From Dysgonomonas mossii (GTDB taxonomy: Bacteria > Bacteroidota > Bacteroidia > Bacteroidales > Dysgonomonadaceae): a stretch of DNA of 64,000 nt. This document shows positions 1 through 8,842 of this stretch, piece after piece (within the stretch, counting starts at the first letter, position 1; each line of letters opens with the position of its first letter). The notes under the pieces were generated by a model. That model was given only the letters and a program-made list of their open reading frames with translations. It was not told where the DNA came from and ran no database searches. The position numbers and the translations under genes were made by a program. Where the stretch lies: the NCBI RefSeq assembly GCF_004569505.1, contig NZ_SPPK01000001.1, positions 248,001 to 312,000 of the forward strand, written 5' to 3'.

Positions 1-287
1 GCATGGCGGAAAATTTTTCTCAGGTAGAACAACGTACTCAGGCTAGTTTGAAAGAGATTGCCGAAAAGGAGATGCGAAAAGGAGATGGTAATGTCCTTGT
101 TATATCACACGGAATGAGTATATTGTCAATGCTTCTCAGTTTGGGCGGCGACAGATTATTTACCAAGCCATTGGATAATGCAGCGGTATGTAAAGTCACT
201 TATCAGAATGGTGAATTTACAGTAGAGTCGATGGCTGATATGAGTTATGTAGAAAAAGGGAAACTGATGATAGGAGTAGAGGTGTAA
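1..287 (+). CDS. Histidine phosphatase family protein, C-terminal part
   Basis: This is the 3' end of a gene that starts before the window. About 94 residues are visible, and the methionine codon at position 3 is probably internal. The segment VLVISHGMSI matches the second conserved histidine block of the histidine phosphatase (phosphoglycerate mutase-like) superfamily, where the His lies in the phosphate pocket. The RHG motif that carries the phospho-accepting His would lie upstream and cannot be seen, so the substrate cannot be assigned. The stop codon lies 5 bp from the stop of the converging gene on the other strand. Confidence 0.75.
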   Translation, partial: MAENFSQVEQRTQASLKEIAEKEMRKGDGNVLVISHGMSILSMLLSLGGDRLFTKPLDNAAVCKVTYQNGEFTVESMADMSYVEKGKLMIGVEV

Positions 288-292
288 AACTT

Positions 293-745
293 CTACTCAT
301 TCAATAACTTGTTAAGAAAGTCGTCGAATTCACGATCAAACTTTTCCATCAGGTCGTTATCTAACTTGATTGTCGAATCTTCGTTTATCAGCAACAATTC
401 TTCTATTACCTCAAGATTGTCGTCGGCATAATTTACAGAGAAAGGCTTGTATAAATCTAAAGATGAAAACATTTCTTCTTTATCCAAGTCTTCTGTAACT
501 TCTCGTAGAATAGAAATAACCTTATCGTCGCTCAACTCTTCAACTTTATCTACCCAGTCGAAAATAACGATTTCAGCGACTTTGTTCTCTTCATCATCAT
601 AGAATGCAACTTCACCACTTTCTTTATCTACAGTAATAAATACATCGGTGAGTGAGCTGCCTTGATAATCTTTTGATAGGGTATCTATTGCCTCTACAAA
701 AGTGCTTTTGATCAGTGATGACGGACTTTTATGAACTTCTTCCAT
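293..745 (-). CDS. Acidic hypothetical protein, 150 aa
   Basis: I do not recognise this family. The protein is strongly acidic (many Asp and Glu, for example the ELSDDK and EEMFSSLDL segments). It has no signal peptide, membrane segment or metal motif, so it is probably cytosolic. A Bacteroidota-type -7 box (TAACTTTG on the minus strand, plus coordinates 763-770) lies just upstream of the start, which suggests its own short-leader promoter. It converges on the phosphatase gene and lies downstream of the serine acetyltransferase on the same strand with a 73-bp gap. The coding call rests on the long clean frame and the promoter. Confidence 0.7.
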   Translation of the reverse strand: MEEVHKSPSSLIKSTFVEAIDTLSKDYQGSSLTDVFITVDKESGEVAFYDDEENKVAEIVIFDWVDKVEELSDDKVISILREVTEDLDKEEMFSSLDLYKPFSVNYADDNLEVIEELLLINEDSTIKLDNDLMEKFDREFDDFLNKLLNE

Positions 746-762
746 TGGCTTTTTTTCAGCTA

Positions 763-770
763 CAAAGTTA
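763..770 (-). promoter_or_regulatory. Putative -7 box for the 150-aa gene
   Basis: The minus strand reads TAACTTTG, which fits the Bacteroidota sigma-A -7 consensus TAnnTTTG. It lies about 18 bp before the start codon. No clear -33 TTG is visible at the expected distance. Confidence 0.45.
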
Positions 771-818
771 TTTTATACGAAAGTACGAAAAATATTCTAT
801 TCTTTCTTATTAAGATTA

Positions 819-1637
819 TTATATATTAAAATCCAGAAAATGTTCACCTGTTTTTAGGGTATTGTGTATCCTGATTTCTGCATTTTGCTGTACTAATGAA
901 TATGGTACCACACTCTTTGTCAGCCAAGCGTTACCTCCGATGGTAGAGTCGTGTCCTACAACGGTATTACCTCCCAAAATTGTAGCTCCTGCATATATAA
1001 CCACATTGTTTTCGATGGTCGGATGCCTTTTTTCGTTCGCCAATCCTTTAGTCACAAATAAAGCTCCGAGAGTAACGCCTTGATATATTTTTACATTATC
1101 GCCGATGATTGTTGTTTCACCGATAACGATCCCTGTGCCATGGTCTATATAAAAAGCTTTTCCTATCTCTGCTCCGGGGTTAATGTCTATCCCCACTTTC
1201 GAGTGTGCATATTCTGAAAATAAGCGAGGGATAATCGGCGTTTTCATCTTGTAGAACTCATGCGATATACGGTAAACTACCTGCGCAAAAAAACCGGGAT
1301 AAGTTAAGATTACCTCTTCTATCGATTTTGCTGCCGGATCGTTTTTGTAATATACTTCCGCTTCGTCATATAGTTGGTCTTGTAGTTCCGGCAGATGAGA
1401 AATGAATTTTCCGACTGTTTCTTCTGCTTGAGCCCTATCCAGCAAAGCCGAAATATTCTCCACCATAATGGAGTAAAAGTAATACAGCTTTTTCTCTCTC
1501 GATTTCTCCTGATCGCAAATTGGGAATAGTACACGGTGTATCAATGTGTTCAAAGCATCTTCCAGTTCTATTCTGTTAATTGGTAAATGTTTTGATTCTG
1601 CTCTTAATTTATTCGCTATTTCGTAAATATTAGTCAT
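819..1637 (-). CDS. cysE: Serine O-acetyltransferase
   Basis: It transfers acetyl from acetyl-CoA to L-serine, the first committed step of cysteine synthesis, in the cytosol. The C-terminal half shows left-handed beta-helix hexapeptide repeats and the family signature GVDINPGAEIGKAFYIDHG, followed by GIVIGETTIIGDNVKIYQG. The His in YIDHG and the nearby Asp form the expected catalytic pair. About 130 N-terminal residues are helical, as in EpsC/SAT-type enzymes that have a helical cap. I chose the internal methionine of MTNIYEI (272 residues); the longer frame adds an unlikely eight-residue lead. The gene stands alone, so a cysteine synthase partner is not visible here. Confidence 0.9.
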   Translation of the reverse strand: MTNIYEIANKLRAESKHLPINRIELEDALNTLIHRVLFPICDQEKSREKKLYYFYSIMVENISALLDRAQAEETVGKFISHLPELQDQLYDEAEVYYKNDPAAKSIEEVILTYPGFFAQVVYRISHEFYKMKTPIIPRLFSEYAHSKVGIDINPGAEIGKAFYIDHGTGIVIGETTIIGDNVKIYQGVTLGALFVTKGLANEKRHPTIENNVVIYAGATILGGNTVVGHDSTIGGNAWLTKSVVPYSLVQQNAEIRIHNTLKTGEHFLDFNI

Positions 1638-1757
1638 GATTTTCAGTGTTGTGGAAAACAAAAATAAGAATTAAAACAATATCTCTGGAAATTTGATAAT
1701 GTTAAATTATTATATGTTATAAATCATGCTATTATAGATGAATTTTTTAAAAATAAA

Positions 1758-1790
1758 TTGATATAAATAGCTTCTTTATTTATATTTTTG
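1758..1790 (+). promoter_or_regulatory. Putative gdhA promoter
   Basis: TTG at 1758-1760 and TATTTTTG at 1783-1790 are separated by 22 bp, close to the Bacteroidota -33/-7 arrangement. The gdhA start codon at 1824 lies about 33 bp after the -7 box. Confidence 0.45.
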
Positions 1791-1823
1791 TATAGTAAAA
1801 TAACCGACATAATCCTTTATATT

Positions 1824-3161
1824 ATGAATATTAATGACATTTTATCATCTTTAGAGGCAAGACATCCAGGAGAATCCGAATTCTTGCAAGCAGTAAAAGA
1901 GGTGCTTGTATCCATCGAAGATGTTTATAATCAACACCCCGAATTTGAAAAGAACCGGATTATAGAACGTCTGGTAGAGCCAGACCGCATATTCACATTT
2001 AAGGTGCCTTGGGTAGACGACCGTGGCGATATTCAGGTGAATATCGGCTATCGGGTACAATTCAATAATGCAATTGGCCCTTATAAAGGAGGTCTAAGAT
2101 TTCACGCTTCGGTAAATCTTTCTTCACTCAAATTCTTAGGGTTTGAGCAGACGTTTAAGAATGCACTTACTACTTTGCCGATGGGTGGAGGTAAAGGAGG
2201 ATCAGACTTTAGTCCGAGAGGAAAGTCAAATGCCGAAATTATGCGTTTCTGTCAGGCTTTTATCCTTGAGCTTTGGCGCAATATTGGCCCTGATACAGAT
2301 GTTCCTGCCGGAGATATAGGTGTGGGTACTCGTGAGATAGGCTATATGTATGGTATGTACAAAAAGCTGGCTCGTGAAAATACCGGTACTTTTACCGGAA
2401 AAGGATTGGAATATGGAGGTTCATTGGTACGTCCTGAGGCAACAGGATTTGGCGCTCTCTATTTTGTGAATGAAATGCTTAAAGCAAAAAATATAGACAT
2501 TAAAGGCAAGACTGTTGCTGTTTCGGGTTTTGGCAATGTAGCGTGGGGTGCAACACTCAAAGCTACTGAGCTGGGTGCAAAAGTGGTGACTATCTCCGGA
2601 CCTGACGGTTATATATATGATGCAGACGGAGTGAGTGGTGAAAAGATAGAATATATGCTTGAGTTGCGCGACTCGGGTAATGACATTGTAGCACCTTATG
2701 CAGAGAAATTTCCGAATGCAGTATTCCATGCAGGCAAAAAACCTTGGGGTGAAAAAGTGGATATCGCTTTACCTTGTGCTATACAAAATGAGCTGAATCT
2801 TCAGGATGCTCAGGCTTTGGTAGCTAATGGTGTGACTTGTGTAGCCGAAGTATCTAATATGGGTTGTACGGCAGAAGCTGTAGACTTTTTCATCGAGCAG
2901 CATGCGCTCTTTGCTCCGGGTAAGGCTGTGAATGCAGGCGGCGTTGCTACATCGGGTTTAGAAATGAGTCAGAATGCAATGCATATACAATGGGGTGCCG
3001 AAGAAGTTGACCAACGTTTGCATGGTATTATGAAAAATATACATGGACAATGTCTCAAATTTGGAAAAGACAACGGTGAATATATTAATTATGTGAAAGG
3101 AGCCAACGTTGCCGGATTTATGAAAGTAGCCCGGGCAATGATAGCACAAGGAGTTATATAA
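1824..3161 (+). CDS. gdhA: NADP-type glutamate dehydrogenase
   Basis: It interconverts 2-oxoglutarate plus ammonia and glutamate, the main ammonia-assimilation route in many Bacteroidales. The 445 residues match the hexameric bacterial enzyme in length. Visible motifs are GPYKGGLRFH and TTLPMGGGKGGSDFSP (substrate-binding and catalytic lysines) and, in the Rossmann domain, VSGFGNVAWG. I placed the start at the methionine of MNINDILSS; the frame extends 12 codons upstream, but that stretch overlaps the likely promoter region. It is a single gene followed by a hairpin terminator. Assignment to NADP rather than NAD use is by overall family resemblance and is less certain. Confidence 0.95.
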   Translation: MNINDILSSLEARHPGESEFLQAVKEVLVSIEDVYNQHPEFEKNRIIERLVEPDRIFTFKVPWVDDRGDIQVNIGYRVQFNNAIGPYKGGLRFHASVNLSSLKFLGFEQTFKNALTTLPMGGGKGGSDFSPRGKSNAEIMRFCQAFILELWRNIGPDTDVPAGDIGVGTREIGYMYGMYKKLARENTGTFTGKGLEYGGSLVRPEATGFGALYFVNEMLKAKNIDIKGKTVAVSGFGNVAWGATLKATELGAKVVTISGPDGYIYDADGVSGEKIEYMLELRDSGNDIVAPYAEKFPNAVFHAGKKPWGEKVDIALPCAIQNELNLQDAQALVANGVTCVAEVSNMGCTAEAVDFFIEQHALFAPGKAVNAGGVATSGLEMSQNAMHIQWGAEEVDQRLHGIMKNIHGQCLKFGKDNGEYINYVKGANVAGFMKVARAMIAQGVI

Positions 3162-3191
3162 TAACTGATTTTGTAAATCAATCGTTTGAAG

Positions 3192-3230
3192 AGCCTTTTA
3201 AATTCATGTAATTTAAGAGGCTTTTTAATT
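3192..3230 (+). terminator. Rho-independent terminator after gdhA
   Basis: A 13-bp stem (3192-3204 with 3210-3222, one G-U pair) is followed by a T-rich run ending near 3230. It lies 30 bp after the gdhA stop. Confidence 0.75.
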
Positions 3231-3421
3231 TGTAGTTGGAAACTGTATTATCCTGAAAGGTTTTAGATATCGTTCGGAATTAAACTGCCGAAATTTATCT
3301 GTCTCACTTGTTACTGTAAGCCCGAACTGCATAAAAAAATATATTCTTAATTACTTCCTTAATTATTGAATTTTTACTTACTTTGCAGTTCAAAGTGAGG
3401 CATTTATACTAAATTTCGTAT

Positions 3422-4153
3422 ATGGTAAAGAAACTGTTGAAATGGGTTAAAAGAATTGTAATATTTCTTTTTCTATTCAGTATATTTCAAGTCGTTTTAT
3501 TCAAATTTGTTCCTGTATACTATACTCCGTTGATGGTGTGGAACAATATGGGGCAATTGTTCTCGGGAGAAGCTGTCGTTTGTCATCACAAATGGGTTTC
3601 GATAGATAAGATTTCAGGTTACCTGCCACTTGCCGTAGTCGCTTCCGAAGATAACTTATTCCTCGACCACTCAGGATTCGATTTCGATCAGATAGAAAAG
3701 GCTTTGAATGAGGCTGAAAAAGGAAAACGACAGAGGGGTGCAAGTACAATCAGTCAGCAAACAGCGAAGAATGTTTTTCTTTGGTCGGGTCATTCATATA
3801 TTCGCAAAGGGCTGGAAGTATATTACACATTCCTTATAGAACATATTTGGGGTAAAGAACGTATTATGGAGGTCTATCTCAATTCTATCGAGATGGGTAA
3901 AAATATATATGGTGCTGAGGCTGTCGCTCAGGTGAATTTCAGGAAATCGGCAAAAGCTCTTACTGCGGGCGAATCGGCGCTGATAGCAGCAACGCTTCCT
4001 AATCCTATCCGATTTAATTCGGCAAAACCATCTGCTTATATACAAAGGCGTCAGGCTAAAATATTAGACCTGATGTGGAAAGTAAAGCCTGTAGAATTTG
4101 ACAAAGAGGAGAAGAAAGAAGTAAAAAAAAGCGTCAAGAAAAATAAGAAGTAA
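3422..4153 (+). CDS. mtgA: Monofunctional biosynthetic peptidoglycan transglycosylase
   Basis: It polymerises lipid II into glycan strands on the outer face of the inner membrane. The protein has an N-terminal membrane anchor (about residues 10-32) followed by one GT51 domain. The hallmark motifs are visible: [14 protein letters not shown], with the catalytic Glu, and [21 protein letters not shown] later conserved block is [21 protein letters not shown]. There is no transpeptidase domain, so it is the monofunctional MtgA form rather than a class A PBP. The tail is very lysine-rich. The gene for a four-helix membrane protein follows after 12 bp and is probably co-transcribed. Confidence 0.92.
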   Translation: MVKKLLKWVKRIVIFLFLFSIFQVVLFKFVPVYYTPLMVWNNMGQLFSGEAVVCHHKWVSIDKISGYLPLAVVASEDNLFLDHSGFDFDQIEKALNEAEKGKRQRGASTISQQTAKNVFLWSGHSYIRKGLEVYYTFLIEHIWGKERIMEVYLNSIEMGKNIYGAEAVAQVNFRKSAKALTAGESALIAATLPNPIRFNSAKPSAYIQRRQAKILDLMWKVKPVEFDKEEKKEVKKSVKKNKK

Positions 4154-4165
4154 AGAACCTGCCCT

Positions 4166-4708
4166 ATGAAAGCAAACGAAGCTATACAAATACAAGAGAA
4201 GAAATTGATCCTAAAAATTAGGGTATTAGTTCTCTTCTATATATTTGCTTTATTCTTTTGGGGGATAACAGCATTTCCGATAGAGACGGAGCTGAAAATT
4301 ATATGCGGTCTGCTTGGTATATCTTTGGATGTGTCTCCTGATGTGTATACAGGATTTACAGGATGGATTGCTACAGTAACGAATGGCGTGATTGACACAA
4401 ATCATAATTACCCGTTTTTTTCTTATGGTACAGACTGGATGGCATTCTCACACCTTGTTATAGCTGTGGCTTTTATAGGTCTTTACGTCAAACCTGTACG
4501 AAATATTTGGATTGTATATTTTGCAATGATAGCTTGTGCAGGAGTTATTCCCTTAGCTTTAATTTGTGGCGCAATACGAGGACTTCCTCTTTGGTGGAGA
4601 TTAATCGACTGCTCTTTTTGTGTGTTCGGATTAATACCGCTATACTTCTTGCATGTATATATAAAGAGGCTCGAGAAGCTCATCGACTATACGCCTACAA
4701 AATATTGA
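4166..4708 (+). CDS. Four-helix integral membrane protein, unknown function
   Basis: I do not recognise the family. The 180 residues show four likely membrane helices (about 20-40, 90-108, 113-137 and 143-165). A loop between the first two is rich in Gly, Asp and aromatic residues (GFTGWIATVTNGVIDTNHNY). No enzyme motif is evident. It starts 12 bp after mtgA, so a shared transcript is likely, but a role in the envelope is only suggested by this position. Confidence 0.75.
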   Translation: MKANEAIQIQEKKLILKIRVLVLFYIFALFFWGITAFPIETELKIICGLLGISLDVSPDVYTGFTGWIATVTNGVIDTNHNYPFFSYGTDWMAFSHLVIAVAFIGLYVKPVRNIWIVYFAMIACAGVIPLALICGAIRGLPLWWRLIDCSFCVFGLIPLYFLHVYIKRLEKLIDYTPTKY

Positions 4709-4754
4709 TGAGAAATTAATTGTATATCAACAGCAATGAGCTGATTAATATAAA

Positions 4755-4783
4755 AAAAGAGAAAGATTCAATCTTTCTCTTTT
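4755..4783. terminator. Bidirectional terminator
   Basis: A 13-bp perfect stem around a 3-nt loop has A and T runs on either side, between the stops of two converging genes (4708 and 4806). It can serve both strands. Confidence 0.8.
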
Positions 4784-4805
4784 CTTGTTCTTTAAGCTCA
4801 ATCTC

Positions 4806-5951
4806 TTATTTCTTTACAGAGAATTTATAGATTGTTTCACTTGTATATTTCTCACCCGGGCGTAGAGTTGCCGAAGGCCAGTCTTTTTTGTTCGGTGTAT
4901 CAGGATATTTTTGAGTTTCTAGACAAACAGCAGCACGGTATTGATTCGCTTTGCCTTTTTTCCCTTTGTCTTTACCATCCATAAAGTTGCCCGCATAGAA
5001 TTGCAGCCCCGGTTCGGTAGTATATGTCTCTAATACGATCCCTGTTTTAGGCGATTCTAGTGTGGCTGCTACTTTATTGATGTCTCCACCTGTATTTAAT
5101 ACCCAGTTGTGGTCATACCCTTTGCCGTTTTTCAACTGAACAAAGTCGTAATTGTCTATTCTTGCACCAATAGCAGTCGGTGTGCGGAAATCCATATCTG
5201 TTCCTTCTACAGGAAGTATCTCGCCTGTAGTCATAAATGTAGAGTCTACCGGAGTATATTTGTCAGCATTCAGCATGAGTAACCAATCCGTATTTTTTGA
5301 GTCCGGATCACCATCCATATTGAAATATGTATGGTTTGTCAGATTTACCACTGTTGGTTTATCTGTTTCAGCTTCGTACTTGATGTCAATAGCGTTGTCA
5401 TCTTTCAATGTATAAGTGATTTTGGTTTTTAAGTTTCCCGGAAAACCTTCCTCACCATCTTTCGAAAGATAAGTCAGTTCGATTGTTTTATCATCTATTT
5501 GATTGGCATCGAATACTACAGTATGAAAACCTTTGTCGCCGCCATGTAGCGTGTGACCAAAGTTGTTTTTAGGCAAGTCATATTTTACACCGTCAAGTTC
5601 GAAAGTTCCGTTTCCGATTCTGTTTCCGTAGCGACCTATTGCCGCTCCGTAATTATTTCCGGGTACATTAATATAATCTTGTATAGAATCGAAGCCGATT
5701 ACAACATCTTTTTTATTACTATCCTTGTCCGGCACGAGTACAGAAACAATGCGTCCTCCGTAATTGGTGATACATACTTCCATTCCGTTTGTATTTTTCA
5801 AGACAAACAGGTCTACTTTTTTACCATTTACTTCTGTTTCAAAATTCTTTTTGTCGAGTCCCGACTCGGTCAATTTGCTTACGGGAACTTTTTCTGTACA
5901 ACTAACAGCCAACAGTAATACTGTTAATACAGCTAAACACGTTTTCTTCAT
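4806..5951 (-). CDS. galM: Aldose 1-epimerase (mutarotase), lipoprotein
   Basis: It interconverts alpha and beta anomers of hexoses such as galactose or glucose. The N-terminus is a lipoprotein signal with the lipobox AVSC at about residues 15-18, so it is exported and lipid-anchored, unlike cytosolic GalM. The mutarotase fold is recognised from GRYGNRIGNGTFELDG, NNFGHTLHGGDKGFH (conserved His) and NLTNHTYFNMDG (second His), with VCLETQKYPDTPN near the end, where the Glu fits the general base. Length is 381 residues. It lies 16 bp downstream of a lipoprotein GH43, so the pair probably acts on the same plant-type sugar in the periplasm. The sugar itself cannot be read from sequence. Confidence 0.9.
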   Translation of the reverse strand: MKKTCLAVLTVLLLAVSCTEKVPVSKLTESGLDKKNFETEVNGKKVDLFVLKNTNGMEVCITNYGGRIVSVLVPDKDSNKKDVVIGFDSIQDYINVPGNNYGAAIGRYGNRIGNGTFELDGVKYDLPKNNFGHTLHGGDKGFHTVVFDANQIDDKTIELTYLSKDGEEGFPGNLKTKITYTLKDDNAIDIKYEAETDKPTVVNLTNHTYFNMDGDPDSKNTDWLLMLNADKYTPVDSTFMTTGEILPVEGTDMDFRTPTAIGARIDNYDFVQLKNGKGYDHNWVLNTGGDINKVAATLESPKTGIVLETYTTEPGLQFYAGNFMDGKDKGKKGKANQYRAAVCLETQKYPDTPNKKDWPSATLRPGEKYTSETIYKFSVKK

Positions 5952-5967
5952 AACTTAGATTTAATTA

Positions 5968-6960
5968 TTATTTAAGAGGATTTGCTTTTACTCCTTCGTT
6001 GGTGATAACCACAGGTTTTATATATCCGTTTTCGTCAAACTGCATTTCATCGATACAGGTAACTCTGTGGTTTCCGTCTGTCTCCGTAAGAGGGCGACGA
6101 TGATATACGATATACCATTTGTCCGATTTCGGTTCATGTATCACAGAGTGGTGTCCTGCACCTGTAGCTACTTTCGGATCTTGCTGCAGAATCTTACCTA
6201 TGCGTTTGAATGGTCCGAACGGACTGTCTGCGATGGCGTAAGCTACGCTATAGTCAGGGCCTGTCCATCCGCCTTCCGACCACATAAAGTAATATTTATT
6301 GTTATGTATAAACATAAATGGACCTTCAACATAGTTTTCGGGTGTTACTTCTTTATAGATTGTTCCATCTTCGAATGGAACTAAGCCTGTGAAGTCATCA
6401 TTCAATTTGGCTACATTACAATGTTTCCAGCCACCATAATAGATATAGTAGCTACCATCTTTATCCTTAAACACAAACTGATCGATAGGTTGTGCTCCAT
6501 TGTAAAACTTGTCGATCAGAGGTTTGCCAAGGTAGTCCTTGAATGGTCCTTCCGGTTTGTCGGCAACAGCTACACCAATGCCGCCGTACTCGTTATCACT
6601 TTGTATATCATTCCCTCCAAAGAAAAGAAAATACTTGTTGTCTTTTTTGAGAATTGCCGGAGCCCACATGGCTCGTTTAACCCATTTTACAGATGCAGTG
6701 TCGATTATCCGTTCGTGTTTAGTCCAGTTTACAAGGTCTGGCGATGAAAAGGCATCCATAAAGACTTGCTCGTCATATGGTGCAGAATAAGTCGGGTATA
6801 CCCAATATTTGTCATCAAAGATTATGCCTTCAGGGTCGGCATACCATCCTTCGATAATTGGGTTTCCTGCAGTGACTTTTTGTTCAGGGTTGGCTTGCTT
6901 GGGCGTACAAGCCTGCATGATAGAGAGACATGCAAAAATAAGTAAATAATTGTTTTTCAT
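5968..6960 (-). CDS. Glycoside hydrolase family 43-like lipoprotein
   Basis: GH43 enzymes are inverting arabinosidases or xylosidases with a five-bladed beta-propeller. The lipobox is MQAC in the first 20 residues, so the protein is exported and lipidated. Candidate catalytic residues are the Asp in IEGWYADPEGIIF (general base) and the Glu in ENYVEGPFMFIHNNKYYF (general acid). The motif GAGHHSVIHEPKSDKWYIVYH is also typical of the family. The length of 330 residues fits a single catalytic domain without a binding module. It is the upstream gene of a pair with the mutarotase. Activity on arabinan, arabinoxylan or galactan cannot be distinguished here. Confidence 0.87.
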   Translation of the reverse strand: MKNNYLLIFACLSIMQACTPKQANPEQKVTAGNPIIEGWYADPEGIIFDDKYWVYPTYSAPYDEQVFMDAFSSPDLVNWTKHERIIDTASVKWVKRAMWAPAILKKDNKYFLFFGGNDIQSDNEYGGIGVAVADKPEGPFKDYLGKPLIDKFYNGAQPIDQFVFKDKDGSYYIYYGGWKHCNVAKLNDDFTGLVPFEDGTIYKEVTPENYVEGPFMFIHNNKYYFMWSEGGWTGPDYSVAYAIADSPFGPFKRIGKILQQDPKVATGAGHHSVIHEPKSDKWYIVYHRRPLTETDGNHRVTCIDEMQFDENGYIKPVVITNEGVKANPLK

Positions 6961-7034
6961 TTAATAATACATTTTTTATTACCGAACCATAAAAATAGGA
7001 CTTTTTTGATTAGATAGATTCAGTTTTTATAATA

Positions 7035-7066
7035 TTTTGATTTTTCTAGCTAAAAAGTTATCTTTG
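7035..7066 (+). promoter_or_regulatory. Promoter of the polyprenyl synthase operon
   Basis: TTTTG at 7035-7039, a 19-bp spacer and TATCTTTG at 7059-7066 match the Bacteroidota sigma-A promoter well. The start codon is about 73 bp downstream. Confidence 0.7.
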
Positions 7067-7138
7067 TTGAGATCAAGATAAGCAAAATTTATCGCACGAA
7101 AAATCACGGTGTCCAACCTCTAAAATCCAGACGAAATC

Positions 7139-8116
7139 ATGGCTTCTTTATATACTTTTGATGAGATATTGAGTATAGTAAATACAGAGATAAAAAAGAT
7201 AGAATACAGTTCTGCTCCTAAGTCTCTTTTCGAGCCAATATCTTATATTCTTTCTTTAGGAGGGAAGCGTGTTCGTCCGGCATTAGCCTTGATGTCTTAC
7301 AACCTGTATAAAGAAGATGTGGAACGTGTGATCCCAATTGCTTTGGGTATAGAGATATTTCATAATTTCACATTGCTTCACGATGATTTGATGGATAGAG
7401 CCGATATACGTAGGGGAAATCCAACGGTGCACATCAAATGGAATGACAATACTGCTGTATTATCAGGCGATGCCATGTTGATAGAGGCATATAAGGAGAT
7501 AGCAAAGATAGATTCCCAATATTTAAAGCCTGTTTTAGATTTATTTTCTACTACTGCAACCGAAATATGTTGCGGGCAGCAATACGATATGGAGTTTGAA
7601 CAACGTATGGATGTAACTATCGCTGAATATTTGGAGATGATACGTTTGAAGACTGCCGTGCTCTTGGCTTGCTCACTAAAGGAAGGTGCTATCGTTGCCG
7701 GGGCCTCGGCTGAGGATGCTGAAAATTTATATAATTATGGTATTCATGTAGGACTCGGTTTTCAGCTTATGGACGACCTGCTTGATGTTTACGGAGATAG
7801 TTCCAACTTTGGGAAGAAAATAGGAGGAGATATCCTTTGCAATAAGAAAACCTTCTTGTTTATCAATGCTCTATTGAGCGAAGAAGTGAAAGATGCTCTG
7901 ATTAGCTGGGTTAATAAAGAGAATTATGATGCTGCGGAGAAAATAAAAGCTGTGACAGCCATATATAATAAACTGAATTTGAAACAGAAGTCAGAAGATC
8001 TAATAAATGATTACTATAAGCAGGCGGTGACATGTCTGGACAAAGTAAGTATAGATGCCTCACGGAAAAAAGAGCTTTATAAATTAGCCGAAAGCCTCAT
8101 GACAAGAATTTCATAA
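7139..8116 (+). CDS. Trans-isoprenyl diphosphate synthase
   Basis: It condenses isopentenyl diphosphate with allylic diphosphates to build linear isoprenoids such as quinone side chains. Both aspartate-rich Mg-binding motifs are present: LLHDDLMDRADIRRGNPTVH (first) and GFQLMDDLLDVYGD (second), with GGKRVRPAL near the start. The 325 residues fit the family. The residue five positions before the first motif is Phe, which in related enzymes tends to limit chain length, so a farnesyl or geranylgeranyl product is plausible; this is inference. It heads a three-gene operon with an unknown protein and TatD. Confidence 0.92.
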   Translation: MASLYTFDEILSIVNTEIKKIEYSSAPKSLFEPISYILSLGGKRVRPALALMSYNLYKEDVERVIPIALGIEIFHNFTLLHDDLMDRADIRRGNPTVHIKWNDNTAVLSGDAMLIEAYKEIAKIDSQYLKPVLDLFSTTATEICCGQQYDMEFEQRMDVTIAEYLEMIRLKTAVLLACSLKEGAIVAGASAEDAENLYNYGIHVGLGFQLMDDLLDVYGDSSNFGKKIGGDILCNKKTFLFINALLSEEVKDALISWVNKENYDAAEKIKAVTAIYNKLNLKQKSEDLINDYYKQAVTCLDKVSIDASRKKELYKLAESLMTRIS

Positions 8117-8133
8117 CACAAAACATTACAACT

Positions 8134-8841
8134 ATGCCTTACAGACGCTTACCCAATACTGATAATGCTCGGATAAGGGCTTTGAAAACGGCAATAGAAA
8201 AGAGCAATACATTTTTTAGTCAGAATGTAATTACTCTGGATATTTACAAACTACAACATTTACTACGCAACTTTGAAACAGCTCAGGTGAGATATCGTGA
8301 TAGCCTCGAAGTACAGGCTACCGCTAATCGTAAATTTCAGCGATTAGTAAAAAACGCAAGATTGTATATATCACATTTTATACAAGTTTTTAACTTCAGT
8401 GTTATCCGCAATGAGATAAAAAAAGAAGTGAAACAACTATACGGGATTGATCCGAGCGATTTTACTGTGCCCGATCTTACCAGCAACGATTCGTTACTCT
8501 TTTGGGGTGAAAATATAATAAAAGGTGAGCAGACACGTATCTCACAAGGAGGAACGCCGATCTACAATCCTACAATTGCCCGGGTGAACGTAGCATTTTC
8601 GTTATTTAAAGATGCATATTTTGCACAAAAAACATATCAAAATACAACCTCCCGCCAGCTGGAAAGCTTAAGTCAGCAACGCGAAGATATAGACGCTACT
8701 TTGACTTTGGTATGGAACCAGATAGAGAAAGCCTTTGCCGGTTTGCCGCCAAAAGAACGCTTGGAGAGGTGTAAGGAGTACGGAGTTGTATATTATTTGA
8801 GAAAAGAAGAAAAAGAAAAATTTGAGAACCAGACAGATTGA
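8134..8841 (+). CDS. Hypothetical protein, 235 aa, mostly helical
   Basis: The family has no function known to me. The protein has no signal peptide or membrane helix and appears largely alpha-helical, with a possible coiled coil near residues 165-195. The C-terminal tail is highly charged. It begins 17 bp after the polyprenyl synthase and its stop codon lies 1 bp before the TatD start, so it is translated as part of the same operon. Nothing in the sequence indicates catalytic activity. Confidence 0.8.
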   Translation: MPYRRLPNTDNARIRALKTAIEKSNTFFSQNVITLDIYKLQHLLRNFETAQVRYRDSLEVQATANRKFQRLVKNARLYISHFIQVFNFSVIRNEIKKEVKQLYGIDPSDFTVPDLTSNDSLLFWGENIIKGEQTRISQGGTPIYNPTIARVNVAFSLFKDAYFAQKTYQNTTSRQLESLSQQREDIDATLTLVWNQIEKAFAGLPPKERLERCKEYGVVYYLRKEEKEKFENQTD

Positions 8842-8842
8842 A

